Shown here one piece after another: positions 42,753 through 50,060 of a stretch of DNA of 64,000 bases. The position numbers were made by a program, and so were the translations under genes. The notes under the pieces were generated by a model. That model did no database searches, was not told the DNA's origin, and was given only the letters and a program-made list of their open reading frames with translations. Numbering within the stretch: the first letter of the stretch is position 1; the number at the start of each line of letters is the position of its first letter. This DNA is from Halobellus sp. LT62 (GTDB taxonomy: Archaea; Halobacteriota; Halobacteria; Halobacteriales; Haloferacaceae), in contig NZ_JAYEZO010000001.1 of NCBI RefSeq assembly GCF_037031285.1, positions 744,001-808,000 of the forward strand, in the 5' to 3' direction.

Positions 42753-43763
42753 TCACCCCATCCCTGCATCCCGAAGCGCAGAGTGGGAGAGTGGCTCGCC
42801 GTCGATTCCCGCTTCGGTGCAGGCCGCCACCATCTCGGCCATCCGGTTTCGCGTCTCGGTGCTCGCGCTGCCGATGTGCGGCGTGACCACGAGTCGTTCG
42901 GGAGCGTGCCGAACGAGCGGATGATCAGCCGGGAGGGGCTCGGGGTCCGTGACGTCCAGCCCGGCGCGGGCGATCTCTCCCGTCGCCAGCGCCGCATCGA
43001 GCGCGTCGGTATCGACGACCTCCCCGCGGCTGGTGTTGATCAGGATTGCATTCTCGGACATCCGACGAAGGGCCGACTCGTCGATGAGCCTCTCCGTCGC
43101 CTCGGTCAGCGGCACGTGCAGTGAGACGAAGTCGCTCTCGGCGAGCAGTTCCTCGCGCTCGACGTAGATCGCTTCGACACCGAACTCGGCGAGTTCGTCT
43201 TCTCGACCGGGCTTCCGCGATCGGCCGCTGTAGAGCACGTCCATCTCGAATCCGGCGGCCCGTCTGGCAGTGGCGGTCCCGATCTTTCCGAGACCGACGA
43301 TCCCGAGCGTCGCGCCGTGGATATCTGGACCGGTGAGGAGCCTCGGGCCCCACGTTTCCCATTCGTCGGCGGCGACGTAGGCGTGCCCCTCGACGGTCCG
43401 ACGCGCGCAGGTCATCAACAGCGCCCAAGTCAGGTCCGCAGTGGTCTCGGTGAGCACGCCGGGCGTGTGGCCGACTGCGATGCCGCGATCGGCGGCCCCT
43501 GCAAGGTCGATGTGGTCGTAGCCGACGGAGAACGTACTTACGACCGACAGATCGGTCGAGGCGTCCAGCACCGCCGCGTCGATCTCGTCGGAGAGTAAGC
43601 AGACGAGTCCCTCGGCGTCGAGTTCGGCGAGCCGCGAGACGACGTGTTCTTTCGTCGGTGGCAACTTCTGATCCCAGACGACGACCTCGTATCGCTCTCT
43701 GAGCCGGTCGAGTCCGACATCGGGGATCGCTCGGGTCACATAGACGGTCGGCGTGTCTGTCAT
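42753..43763 (-). CDS. D-2-hydroxyacid dehydrogenase (glyoxylate/hydroxypyruvate reductase type)
   Basis: A 336-residue NAD(P)-linked dehydrogenase. The Rossmann motif is TLGIVGLGKIGTATARRAAGF; the catalytic Arg lies in INTSRGEVVDTDAL, the Glu in DVTDPEPLPADHPL and the His in VVTPHIGSAS. The N-terminal GYDHIDLAGAADRGIAVGHTPGVL is typical of glyoxylate reductases. It would interconvert hydroxypyruvate and D-glycerate, supplying the glycerate kinase read toward it. The gene converges with the kinase gene and is divergent from the RraA-like gene. Confidence 0.93.
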   Translation of the reverse strand: MTDTPTVYVTRAIPDVGLDRLRERYEVVVWDQKLPPTKEHVVSRLAELDAEGLVCLLSDEIDAAVLDASTDLSVVSTFSVGYDHIDLAGAADRGIAVGHTPGVLTETTADLTWALLMTCARRTVEGHAYVAADEWETWGPRLLTGPDIHGATLGIVGLGKIGTATARRAAGFEMDVLYSGRSRKPGREDELAEFGVEAIYVEREELLAESDFVSLHVPLTEATERLIDESALRRMSENAILINTSRGEVVDTDALDAALATGEIARAGLDVTDPEPLPADHPLVRHAPERLVVTPHIGSASTETRNRMAEMVAACTEAGIDGEPLSHSALRDAGMG

Positions 43764-43886
43764 TACCAATCGCTGGGCGTCGTGGATGCATATTGTTTGG
43801 CATCGCGTGGCGATCGGTGGCAGCGTTTCGTTTTGCGTCGGGTGGCGACCAGTAGCTTAATATGTCCGATCAGTCACCACGGAGAT

Positions 43887-44576
43887 ATGCACACGATCGA
43901 GCACGACGTGGAGCGACCGGACCGCGAAACCGTCGAGGCGTTCGAGGAGATACCGAGCACGATCGTCTCCGACGTCACCGGTAACGTCGGAATCACGATG
44001 GACGCGGGCATCAGGCCTGCATACGACGGCATCGATATGGCCGGGACGGCGATCACGGTCAAGGCCGCCCCCGGTGACAACCTGATCATTCACAAGGCGA
44101 TCACGATGGCCGATCCCGGCGATGTCCTCGTCATCGACTGCAACGGGTACACCGACACCGGGCACATCGGCGAGCTGATGTGCGAGTCGTGCGAGGCCAA
44201 CGGGCTCGCGGGGCTCGTCATCGACGGCGCGTACCGCGACAGCCGCGAGATCGGCGAGATGCAGTTCCCCGTCTACGGTCGCGGCGTGAACCCGCAGGGC
44301 CCGCTCAAACAGGACCCCGGATCGGTGAACGTGACGGTCTCCTGCGGTGGCGTGAGCGTCGATCCCGGCGACATCGTCGTCGGCGACGACGACGGGCTCG
44401 CGGTGATCCCCGGAGACGGTGCAGAGCGGGTGCTCGAACTCGCCCGGGCGAAACTCGACGCCGAGGAAACTACCCGCGAGGAGATCCAAGACGGAACGTA
44501 CCTCTTCGAGCGCAACGGCTACGACGAGCTGTTCGAGAATCTAGACGTTGTCGGCCCCGAGGATTCGATCCAGTAG
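43887..44576 (+). CDS. RraA-family protein, probable class II 2-oxoacid aldolase/decarboxylase
   Basis: The 229-residue protein has the RraA/HMG-aldolase fold with GELMCESCEANGLAGLVIDGAYRDSREI; the Arg118-Asp119 pair and the glycine-rich loop are the active-site signature of 4-hydroxy-4-methyl-2-oxoglutarate aldolases and oxaloacetate decarboxylases. The older names (RNase E regulator, menaquinone methyltransferase) do not apply in a catabolic cluster without RNase E. A role splitting a 2-oxo-sugar acid to pyruvate plus an aldehyde is an inference. CTTAATATG about 27 nt upstream of ATG 43887 makes it leaderless. Confidence 0.85.
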   Translation: MHTIEHDVERPDRETVEAFEEIPSTIVSDVTGNVGITMDAGIRPAYDGIDMAGTAITVKAAPGDNLIIHKAITMADPGDVLVIDCNGYTDTGHIGELMCESCEANGLAGLVIDGAYRDSREIGEMQFPVYGRGVNPQGPLKQDPGSVNVTVSCGGVSVDPGDIVVGDDDGLAVIPGDGAERVLELARAKLDAEETTREEIQDGTYLFERNGYDELFENLDVVGPEDSIQ

Positions 44577-44595
44577 CAGGCAGTCGCGCAGCGAA

Positions 44596-44628
44596 CTGAG
44601 ACGGACGCGGCACGCTGAGACGGACGCG
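44596..44628. repeat. Two direct copies of CTGAGACGGACGCG
   Basis: Copies at 44596-44609 and 44615-44628, period 19, followed by GGGCGCGGC duplicated. They sit between the RraA-like gene and the IclR promoter and have no assigned role. Confidence 0.7.
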
Positions 44629-44696
44629 ACGGGCGCGGCGGGCGCGGCTAGGTATCGTCGCCGGTATTGAATAGACTGCGATGCGGGACCCACGTT

Positions 44697-44715
44697 GATT
44701 CAATATTATTGGAAC
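44697..44715. promoter_or_regulatory. Probable IclR operator (site 2) before the regulator gene
   Basis: GATTCAATATTATTGGAAC has a perfect CAATA-T-TATTG core and lies directly upstream of the TATA-like GGCTTAAGA of the IclR gene. The position would suit autoregulation. Confidence 0.65.
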
Positions 44716-44755
44716 TACTCGCAGGGCTTAAGACCCCGGGTGCTGACGAGTGAAT

Positions 44756-45532
44756 ATGGGAAATCCGGACGAATCGGACGCACGCGGGCTGAAGAGTGTC
44801 GAACGGTCATTCGCCATCGTTGGATATCTCAAAGAGGCGAACGGGGCGACGCTCTCGGAGGCGGCCGACGATCTCGGGCTGGCGGTGAGTACGGCGCATA
44901 TCCACCTCACGACCCTCGTCGAGACCGGGTACGTGGTCAAAGACGACGATGTCTACCGGTGCAGCTTCGAGTTTCTCCAGACGGGCGGACAGCGTCGCGA
45001 CGATATGGCGCTGTATCAGGCGGCGAAACCGGAACTCGACGAACTGCAGGCACAGACCGGCGAGCATACCAACGTGATGATGATGGAGCGCGGGTACGCC
45101 GTCCAGCTGTACAAATCTGAGAACCCCGAATCGATCGACGACGACGCCTCACTCGGTGATCATTTCTACCTCCACCTCACAGCGACAGGGAAGGCGATGC
45201 TCGCGGAGTACTCGGACGAGCGCGTCGCCGAGATCCTCGAAGAGCACGGGATGCCCGCGCTGACCGAGGACACGATAACCGACGAGGAAGTCCTCTACGA
45301 GGAGCTGGCCACGATACGCGAGCGCGGGTACTCGATTAACCGCGGGGAACACTTCCCCGGCGTCTGTGCCATCGGCACGGCAATCGCCTCGGGCCCCGAC
45401 GACGCGCTCGGCGCGATCAGCATCAGCGGTCCCCGGAGCCGGATCACGCCGGACCGGATCGACGAGGAGCTCGCCCCGGCGCTGTTGAACAAGAAGAACA
45501 TCATCGAACTGAAGATCAGACAGCACGGGTAG
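44756..45532 (+). CDS. IclR-family transcriptional regulator
   Basis: The 258-residue regulator has an N-terminal winged helix (SFAIVGYLKEANGATLSEAADDLGLAVSTAHIHLTTLVETGYV) and the IclR effector domain (HLTATGKAMLAEYSDERVAEILEEHG, GYSINRGEHFPGVCAIGTAIASGPDDALGAISISGP). Haloarchaeal IclR proteins control sugar and sugar-acid operons. The start ATG 44756 follows GGCTTAAGA by 26 nt; a GTG two codons upstream is less likely. The palindrome at 44697 just before its promoter suggests it controls itself and, through sister sites, the ends of the island. Confidence 0.92.
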   Translation: MGNPDESDARGLKSVERSFAIVGYLKEANGATLSEAADDLGLAVSTAHIHLTTLVETGYVVKDDDVYRCSFEFLQTGGQRRDDMALYQAAKPELDELQAQTGEHTNVMMMERGYAVQLYKSENPESIDDDASLGDHFYLHLTATGKAMLAEYSDERVAEILEEHGMPALTEDTITDEEVLYEELATIRERGYSINRGEHFPGVCAIGTAIASGPDDALGAISISGPRSRITPDRIDEELAPALLNKKNIIELKIRQHG

Positions 45533-45577
45533 TCTGCGCCCGGCAGGGCCGAATGCGCCGTTAGCGTCCGAGGGGGT

Positions 45578-46474
45578 TCATTCCGGTGGGCTGTCCCACT
45601 CGGAGCCGTTGTCCTGCGGTTCGTAACCGAGCACAGCTTGGGCGTGTTCGATATCGAACCACCGCGCGTCGTTCGCGCTGACCGCGTAGAACGCGTCGTA
45701 AGTGACGTCCTCGTCCTCGAGACAGCACTCCAAGAGATGCGCGAAGTCGCGCTGGGACGTCCACGAGGCCTTCAGCCGCTTGACCATCTTCTCGTACTCC
45801 TCGCTACCGCGCTCCCACGACCCGGTCTGCGATTGGTCCCACACCTCGTCTTCGTCGACGACGTGTTCGTCGCCGCGGTCGACACCGCGTTCGGCGTCGC
45901 CGTACGGGTGGTCGTACTTCGCGGTCCGAACGCTCGAAATACGTAGGGAGTACACCTGACTCGGCGCGCCCTCGCGGCGGGCGTGGGTTCGACAGATGTG
46001 TTCGCCGAACATCTTCGATGCGCCGTAGTAGCCGTCCGGTTTGGGGAGCGTCCGGTGGGTGAGTCGAAGCGGATCGAACTCGCTGGGGTAGTCTTCTTCG
46101 TACAGTTTGGGAGCGTGATCCTCCTCGTAGAGTCCCATCACGCGCTGCGAAGACGCGTAGATCAACTTCTCGACCCCCGCATCCCTCATCGCTTTGAGGA
46201 CGTTGTAGGTACCGACGATGTTCGGCTCGATGATGTCCGTGAATTCCGCGCCCGCGTCCGACTGCGCAGCGAGGTGAATCACAGCGTCCTGTCCGTCGAA
46301 CGCCGGTCGGATCGCCTCGTAGTCGGCGACGTCGGCGACGAACGTCTCGTACTCCGGGTGATCGCTCCGGTTCAGATACGTGAACTCGTATCGGTCGTCG
46401 TCCGCGAGGTGGTTCAAGATCGCCTCGCCGGCCTCGCCGAACGGACCCGTCACAAGAACGTTTTGTGCTGCCAT
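45578..46474 (-). CDS. Extended SDR, uronate dehydrogenase-like
   Basis: The 298-residue protein has TGPFGEAGEAILNHL (NAD site), VIHLAAQSDAGAEF, catalytic YYGASKMFGE and a C-terminal AVSANDARWFDIEHAQAVLGYEPQDNGSEW that resembles the SANTESWWDN...GWVPQD end of bacterial uronate dehydrogenases. Those oxidise glucuronate or galacturonate to aldarolactones. An insert near YGDAERGVDRGDEHVVDEDEVW is unusual. A TATA box TATTTAAAT (46501-46509) is about 31 nt before ATG 46474; an ATG at 46495 is too close to it. Another NAD-dependent sugar epimerase activity remains possible. Confidence 0.8.
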   Translation of the reverse strand: MAAQNVLVTGPFGEAGEAILNHLADDDRYEFTYLNRSDHPEYETFVADVADYEAIRPAFDGQDAVIHLAAQSDAGAEFTDIIEPNIVGTYNVLKAMRDAGVEKLIYASSQRVMGLYEEDHAPKLYEEDYPSEFDPLRLTHRTLPKPDGYYGASKMFGEHICRTHARREGAPSQVYSLRISSVRTAKYDHPYGDAERGVDRGDEHVVDEDEVWDQSQTGSWERGSEEYEKMVKRLKASWTSQRDFAHLLECCLEDEDVTYDAFYAVSANDARWFDIEHAQAVLGYEPQDNGSEWDSPPE

Positions 46475-46564
46475 CGATAATCGGTATTCGGACATACTGC
46501 TATTTAAATTTTTATTGACTGGCTATTTTCAGTGCCTCCGACTGACGAGATATAGCCACCGGTA

Positions 46565-46583
46565 GTTCCAATATTGTTGAAAT
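46565..46583. promoter_or_regulatory. Probable IclR operator (site 3) upstream of the uronate-dehydrogenase-like gene
   Basis: Read on the minus strand it is ATTTCAACAATATTGGAAC, matching site 1 and site 2 at most positions. It lies about 60 bp before the TATA box of the SDR gene. Confidence 0.6.
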
Positions 46584-46842
46584 TGTAGGCATTCGAGCAT
46601 CCCCATTCATCACAAATGTACGAGTGTTATCAACAGATGGCGGACACAACGGTAACCCGTTGGGGGCAGTTCAGGAGAATTTCAGCATTGTGGGATTCAT
46701 ATATCTTGAGACACACCATCAAGTAATATAAGTGGATATTCAATAATATTATGGGACTTTTTAATTATTTATAGACTGTCATATTGGACTCAGATAATAC
46801 ATCACACAGTTAATGACGTAAGTTCGGGATATTTAAAATGCA

Positions 46843-46866
46843 TTTGAAAATAGATATTTTCAAATA
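46843..46866. promoter_or_regulatory. 24-bp palindrome of unknown role
   Basis: ATTTGAAAATA (46843-46853), spacer GA, TATTTTCAAAT (46856-46866): 11-bp perfect arms. It lies about 140 bp upstream of the PAPS-reductase-like gene and about 370 bp upstream of the SDR gene, and differs from the IclR sites. Confidence 0.5.
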
Positions 46867-46981
46867 GAATTGAATATATACAAACTGTACTATCTTATTC
46901 TTGATAGTGTTTCTGAAGTCGGCGCGTCCCATACCCGCCCAGATCGACTCCCACACCGATGTCAAAAAGCATTTATCCTGC

Positions 46982-47001
46982 TGTAATTAGATATAATTAC
47001 A
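46982..47001. promoter_or_regulatory. 20-bp perfect palindrome at the start of the PAPS-reductase-like gene, probable operator
   Basis: TGTAATTA (46982-46989), GATA, TAATTACA (46994-47001), ending 2 nt before the ATG at 47004 and lying after the TATA-like CATTTATCC. A protein bound here would block initiation, so a repressor site is likely. Confidence 0.6.
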
Positions 47002-47003
47002 CG

Positions 47004-47975
47004 ATGTCAGCCGAGTTCCCCGACTACCTCGACGTCGACTACACCGACGGCGAAGGCGAGACGCCCGCCGACTACCCGACGATCCAAGACAAGCTCGAGA
47101 AGGCCATCGAGGTCACGAAGCGCGGCCTCGAACAGTACGAGAACCCCGCCGTGATGTGGACTGGCGGCAAGGACTCGACGCTCACGCTGTACTTCATCAA
47201 GGAAGTCGCCGAGAAATACGATCTGGAGACGCCGCCGGCGGTCTTCATCGACCACTTCCAGCACTTCGACGAGATCCACGACTTCGTCGACCACTGGGCC
47301 GAGAAGTGGGACCTCGAAGTCATCTACGCGCGCAACGAGGACGTCGGCGCGTACGTCGAAGAGCACGACCTCGAACCCGGTGACGACATCAGCATCTCGG
47401 AGCTCTCCGAGCACAACCAACACCACGTTCGCGACCTGCTCGAGTACGAGGAGGACACCTTCCCCTTCCTGCTCGACACCTACGTCGGCAACCACCTGCT
47501 GAAGACGGTCGCGCTCAACGACGCCCTCGAAACCCACGATGTCGACGGCGTCATCTCCGGCGTCCGCTGGGACGAACAGGAAGCCCGCGCCGACGAGACG
47601 TTCTTCTCACCGCGGCACGATCCCGAGATCTACCCGCCGCACGACCGCATCCAGCCCATCCTCCAGTTCGACGAGGCGTCCGTCTGGGAGGCCTTCTGGA
47701 ACTTCGTCGTCCCCGACACCGTCGAGGGCTACCCCGAGGACGGCTACGTCCCGCAGAGCGCCGAGGACCTGCCGAACGGCCTCACGATGGCGGACATCCC
47801 GGTGTCGCCGAAGTACTTCGCCGGCTTCCGCTCGCTCGGTAGCGAGGTCTCCACCGACAAGACGACAGAAGAGCCCGCGTGGCTGCAGGATATGGCGAAC
47901 ACGACCGAGCGCGCTGGGCGCGCCCAGGACAAGGAGGACCTGATGGAGCGCCTGCGCGACCTCGGCTATATGTAA
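47004..47975 (+). CDS. PAPS reductase/ATP sulfurylase small-subunit-like PP-loop protein
   Basis: The 323-residue protein has the PP-loop TGGKDSTLTLYFIKEVAEKYDLETPPAVFIDHFQHFDEI and later DGVISGVRWDEQEARADETFFSPR and RIQPILQFDEASVWEAFWNF, as in CysD and CysH relatives. It is shorter than or similar to CysD (about 300) and lacks the CysH active-site ECGLH tail. No CysN-type GTPase subunit is adjacent, so the sulfur-pathway role is open; archaeal members may act in other sulfur transfers. The start is set by its TATA-like element about 29 nt upstream and by the operator palindrome. Confidence 0.85.
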   Translation: MSAEFPDYLDVDYTDGEGETPADYPTIQDKLEKAIEVTKRGLEQYENPAVMWTGGKDSTLTLYFIKEVAEKYDLETPPAVFIDHFQHFDEIHDFVDHWAEKWDLEVIYARNEDVGAYVEEHDLEPGDDISISELSEHNQHHVRDLLEYEEDTFPFLLDTYVGNHLLKTVALNDALETHDVDGVISGVRWDEQEARADETFFSPRHDPEIYPPHDRIQPILQFDEASVWEAFWNFVVPDTVEGYPEDGYVPQSAEDLPNGLTMADIPVSPKYFAGFRSLGSEVSTDKTTEEPAWLQDMANTTERAGRAQDKEDLMERLRDLGYM

Positions 47976-48094
47976 CGCGCGGCGACACCGACTTTCTTTG
48001 TACGAGAACGGTTTCCCGCGAACGCATCCGTAGCCTGAGAGCGTGGTACTCAGAGCGACGGAAATTGCTGTATGCCTGCCTCCCCACAACACTA

Positions 48095-48119
48095 AGGTAT
48101 TACGAGAGGTATTACTACC
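48095..48119 (+). promoter_or_regulatory. Direct and inverted repeats before the AbrB gene, probable autoregulatory site
   Basis: AGGTATTAC occurs at 48095-48103 and 48107-48115; the second copy also forms GGTA-TTAC-TACC (48108-48119). The repeats end one base before the ATG of the antitoxin-like gene. Confidence 0.5.
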
Positions 48120-48120
48120 T

Positions 48121-48381
48121 ATGAGCAAATCCACGCGGGTCACGGAGAAGGGGCAGGCCACGATCCCGAAAGAACTCCGCGAGAAGTACGGTCTGAAGCC
48201 CGGCGACCAAGTCGTTTGGATGGACACCGATGAGGGAATCGTCGTGAAAAAGCGCACGCGTACCGGTGGCCGCGGGATGCTGCTTCCCGAAGACACCCCC
48301 GAAGAGAAGCGACAGGAGATCGCCGAAGAACTGGGAAAGCGCGTCCGCGATCGTCGCGAGCGCAACTATGAGGAAGGCTGA
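48121..48381 (+). CDS. AbrB/MazE-type antitoxin of a PIN toxin pair (VapB-like)
   Basis: An 86-residue protein with a SpoVT/AbrB swapped-hairpin domain (STRVTEKGQATIPKELREKYGLKPGDQVVWMDTDEGIVVKKR) and a C-terminal helix (EEKRQEIAEELGKRVRDRRE) that would wrap the toxin. Partnering with the PIN gene immediately downstream, it would neutralise the toxin and repress the operon through the repeats in front of it. The gene order antitoxin-toxin and near-overlap are standard. Confidence 0.92.
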   Translation: MSKSTRVTEKGQATIPKELREKYGLKPGDQVVWMDTDEGIVVKKRTRTGGRGMLLPEDTPEEKRQEIAEELGKRVRDRRERNYEEG

Positions 48382-48382
48382 T

Positions 48383-48790
48383 ATGGCGGTGTACACCGCC
48401 GATGCTGTCGCTTTGTTGGTCTATCTCGTCGACGCACTTCCGCGAGAGGCTGATCAAGTGTTTGCCGAAGCCGAGGCCGGAGAAACAGTCATTCAGGCAC
48501 CGAGTACAGCGCTCGCAGAGGTGATGTACTCCGTTTCTCGCGACAAAGACGTTCGAGGTGTTAGTCTCTCGGGAACGCCGGAGGACGCCCGCCGAGCGCT
48601 GATTGGAAACGGACCAATCTCGGTCGCGCCCGTCGATGACGCGGAGTTGGTCGAGTACGCACAGGTGGTCACCGAGTGCAGTATCCACGACGCGCTGATC
48701 GTCGCTAGTCACCGCGCGCGAGATACAGATGCCATTATCACGACCGACGGCGTAATCGACGAAGCCGACTATGCGACCGTCTGGGAGTAG
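48383..48790 (+). CDS. PIN-domain ribonuclease toxin (VapC-like)
   Basis: The 135-residue protein has the PIN acidic residues: Asp in YTADAVALLVYL, Glu in STALAEVMYSVS, Asp in ECSIHDALIVAS and Asp in AIITTDGVIDEADYATVW. Such toxins cleave tRNA or rRNA when free of antitoxin. The start ATG 48383 follows the antitoxin stop by one base and has GGAAGG ahead; an ATG at 48368 inside the antitoxin gene is an alternative. It lies between the PAPS-reductase-like gene and the cox operon and is unrelated to both. Confidence 0.9.
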   Translation: MAVYTADAVALLVYLVDALPREADQVFAEAEAGETVIQAPSTALAEVMYSVSRDKDVRGVSLSGTPEDARRALIGNGPISVAPVDDAELVEYAQVVTECSIHDALIVASHRARDTDAIITTDGVIDEADYATVWE

Positions 48791-48884
48791 ACTCCGTATA
48801 TATCGCTGACTCTCCGAGGACGTCTCTTCGGAGATTGTGAGTAACCGCATTCAGAAAACCCCAATATCGCGAGCGCGAGTCCTG

Positions 48885-50060
48885 CTACTGTGCCGGCGTG
48901 TCGGCGTCGGATCCCACCTCGACGCGCTCGTGGATGGGGCCCTCCCGGTCCTTGAGATGCCGCGGCGTCCGACCGTTCGAGACCGCGAGCACCTCCGCGA
49001 CGATGCTGTGGGCGATCTGGAACGGCGACCCGCCGCCGAGATCCAGCCCGATCGGCGTGTACACTGACGCGAGCGCCTCCTCGCCCCACTCGCTGCCGTC
49101 GTCGTCGAAGGCGTCGAGCATTCGCTCGAAGCGCTCTCTCGGACCCATAATCCCGACGTACGGCACGCCGGCGTCCAGACACGCCTCGACGGTCAACTGA
49201 TCGTCGATGAAGTTGTGCGTCATCACGACCGCGTAGGTCCCCTCGCCGAGTTCGAGGTCGTCGCCGACGCTCCCCGGCGACGTCGTCACCGTTCGGTCGG
49301 CGTCCGGAAACCTCTCACCGAGATCGACGGCCCCGCGGAACCCGACGACTGTCACGCGGAAGTCGTTCTCCGCCGCGAACGCGGTCACCGGCCGGACGTC
49401 GTGGCCGGTCCCGAAGACGACCAGTTCCGGCGGGGCGTCGAGCCCGTCGACGAAGAATTCGACCTCGTCGCCGGCGCGGTCGACGCGGACGGTGCTCGCG
49501 GTGCCGCGCGTCGCGAGTTCCGTCGCCGGCTCGGCCAGCGCATCGATCGGCCACTCGGTCGCGTCCGACCCGTCGGGCAGGTGTAGCGAGCCCGTGTCCG
49601 GGTAGTAGTACGCGCGGTCGCCCTGTTCGAATCGACCGCTCCCGTCGTCGAGGACGGTGACGACGGCGACATCGCGACCCGAGAAGAACGCCTCGACCGC
49701 CGGGCGGTACGTCTCGGTCAGGGGTTCGACGAGTACCTCGATGACACCGTTGCAGCCGACACCGAGGCCCCAGACGTCCTCCTCGTCGTCTTCCATCAGG
49801 TCGTAGGTGATGCGCTTCGGCCGCCCTCGTTCGCGGACCGCGTCACCGACGCGGAGGAGTTCGTCCTCGAGACATCCCGCCGTGATGCTGCCGACGCCGG
49901 TGCCGCCCGCTTCGAGGAGCATCTTCGCTCCCGGCCGCCGGTAGGCGTTCCCCTCGACGTCGACGATCGTCGTGAGGACGTCGGTGGTTTCGCTATCGAG
50001 TCGCTCGCGGATCTGCTGTACGATCTCCGTTTCGGGAACGCTCCAGTGTTGCTGTGTCAT
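48885..50060 (-). CDS. coxF: XdhC/CoxF-family protein, last gene of the CO dehydrogenase operon
   Basis: The 391-residue protein has the XdhC N-terminal domain (ADVLTTIVDVEGNAYRRPGAKMLLEAGG, GSITAGCLEDELL) and the C-terminal Rossmann domain (PELVVFGTGHDVRPVTAFAAENDFRVTVVGFRG, VVMTHNFIDDQLTVEACLDAGVPYVGIMG). XdhC-type proteins bind the molybdenum cofactor and help insert the sulfido ligand before delivery to the apoenzyme. Its ATG overlaps the stop of the DUF364 gene by 4 nt, so it is cotranslated at the end of the cox accessory genes. Confidence 0.88.
   Translation of the reverse strand: MTQQHWSVPETEIVQQIRERLDSETTDVLTTIVDVEGNAYRRPGAKMLLEAGGTGVGSITAGCLEDELLRVGDAVRERGRPKRITYDLMEDDEEDVWGLGVGCNGVIEVLVEPLTETYRPAVEAFFSGRDVAVVTVLDDGSGRFEQGDRAYYYPDTGSLHLPDGSDATEWPIDALAEPATELATRGTASTVRVDRAGDEVEFFVDGLDAPPELVVFGTGHDVRPVTAFAAENDFRVTVVGFRGAVDLGERFPDADRTVTTSPGSVGDDLELGEGTYAVVMTHNFIDDQLTVEACLDAGVPYVGIMGPRERFERMLDAFDDDGSEWGEEALASVYTPIGLDLGGGSPFQIAHSIVAEVLAVSNGRTPRHLKDREGPIHERVEVGSDADTPAQ

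Larger units (their letters stand above)
46475..47003. other. 529-bp AT-rich non-coding region at the right edge of the catabolic island
   Basis: It is far richer in A and T than its surroundings and codes for nothing convincing. It holds operator site 3 (46565), a further copy of TTCAATAATATT (46739-46750), a 24-bp palindrome (46843), hairpin ACTATC...GATAGT (46890-46909) and the palindrome in front of the PAPS-reductase-like gene. It mirrors the AT-rich stretch at 32.3-33.3 kb. Confidence 0.65.

Noticed and set aside
43888-44576. RNase E inhibitor or menaquinone methyltransferase function for the RraA-family gene
   Set aside because: These are legacy names; the Arg-Asp active-site pair and the catabolic neighbours favour an aldolase or decarboxylase.
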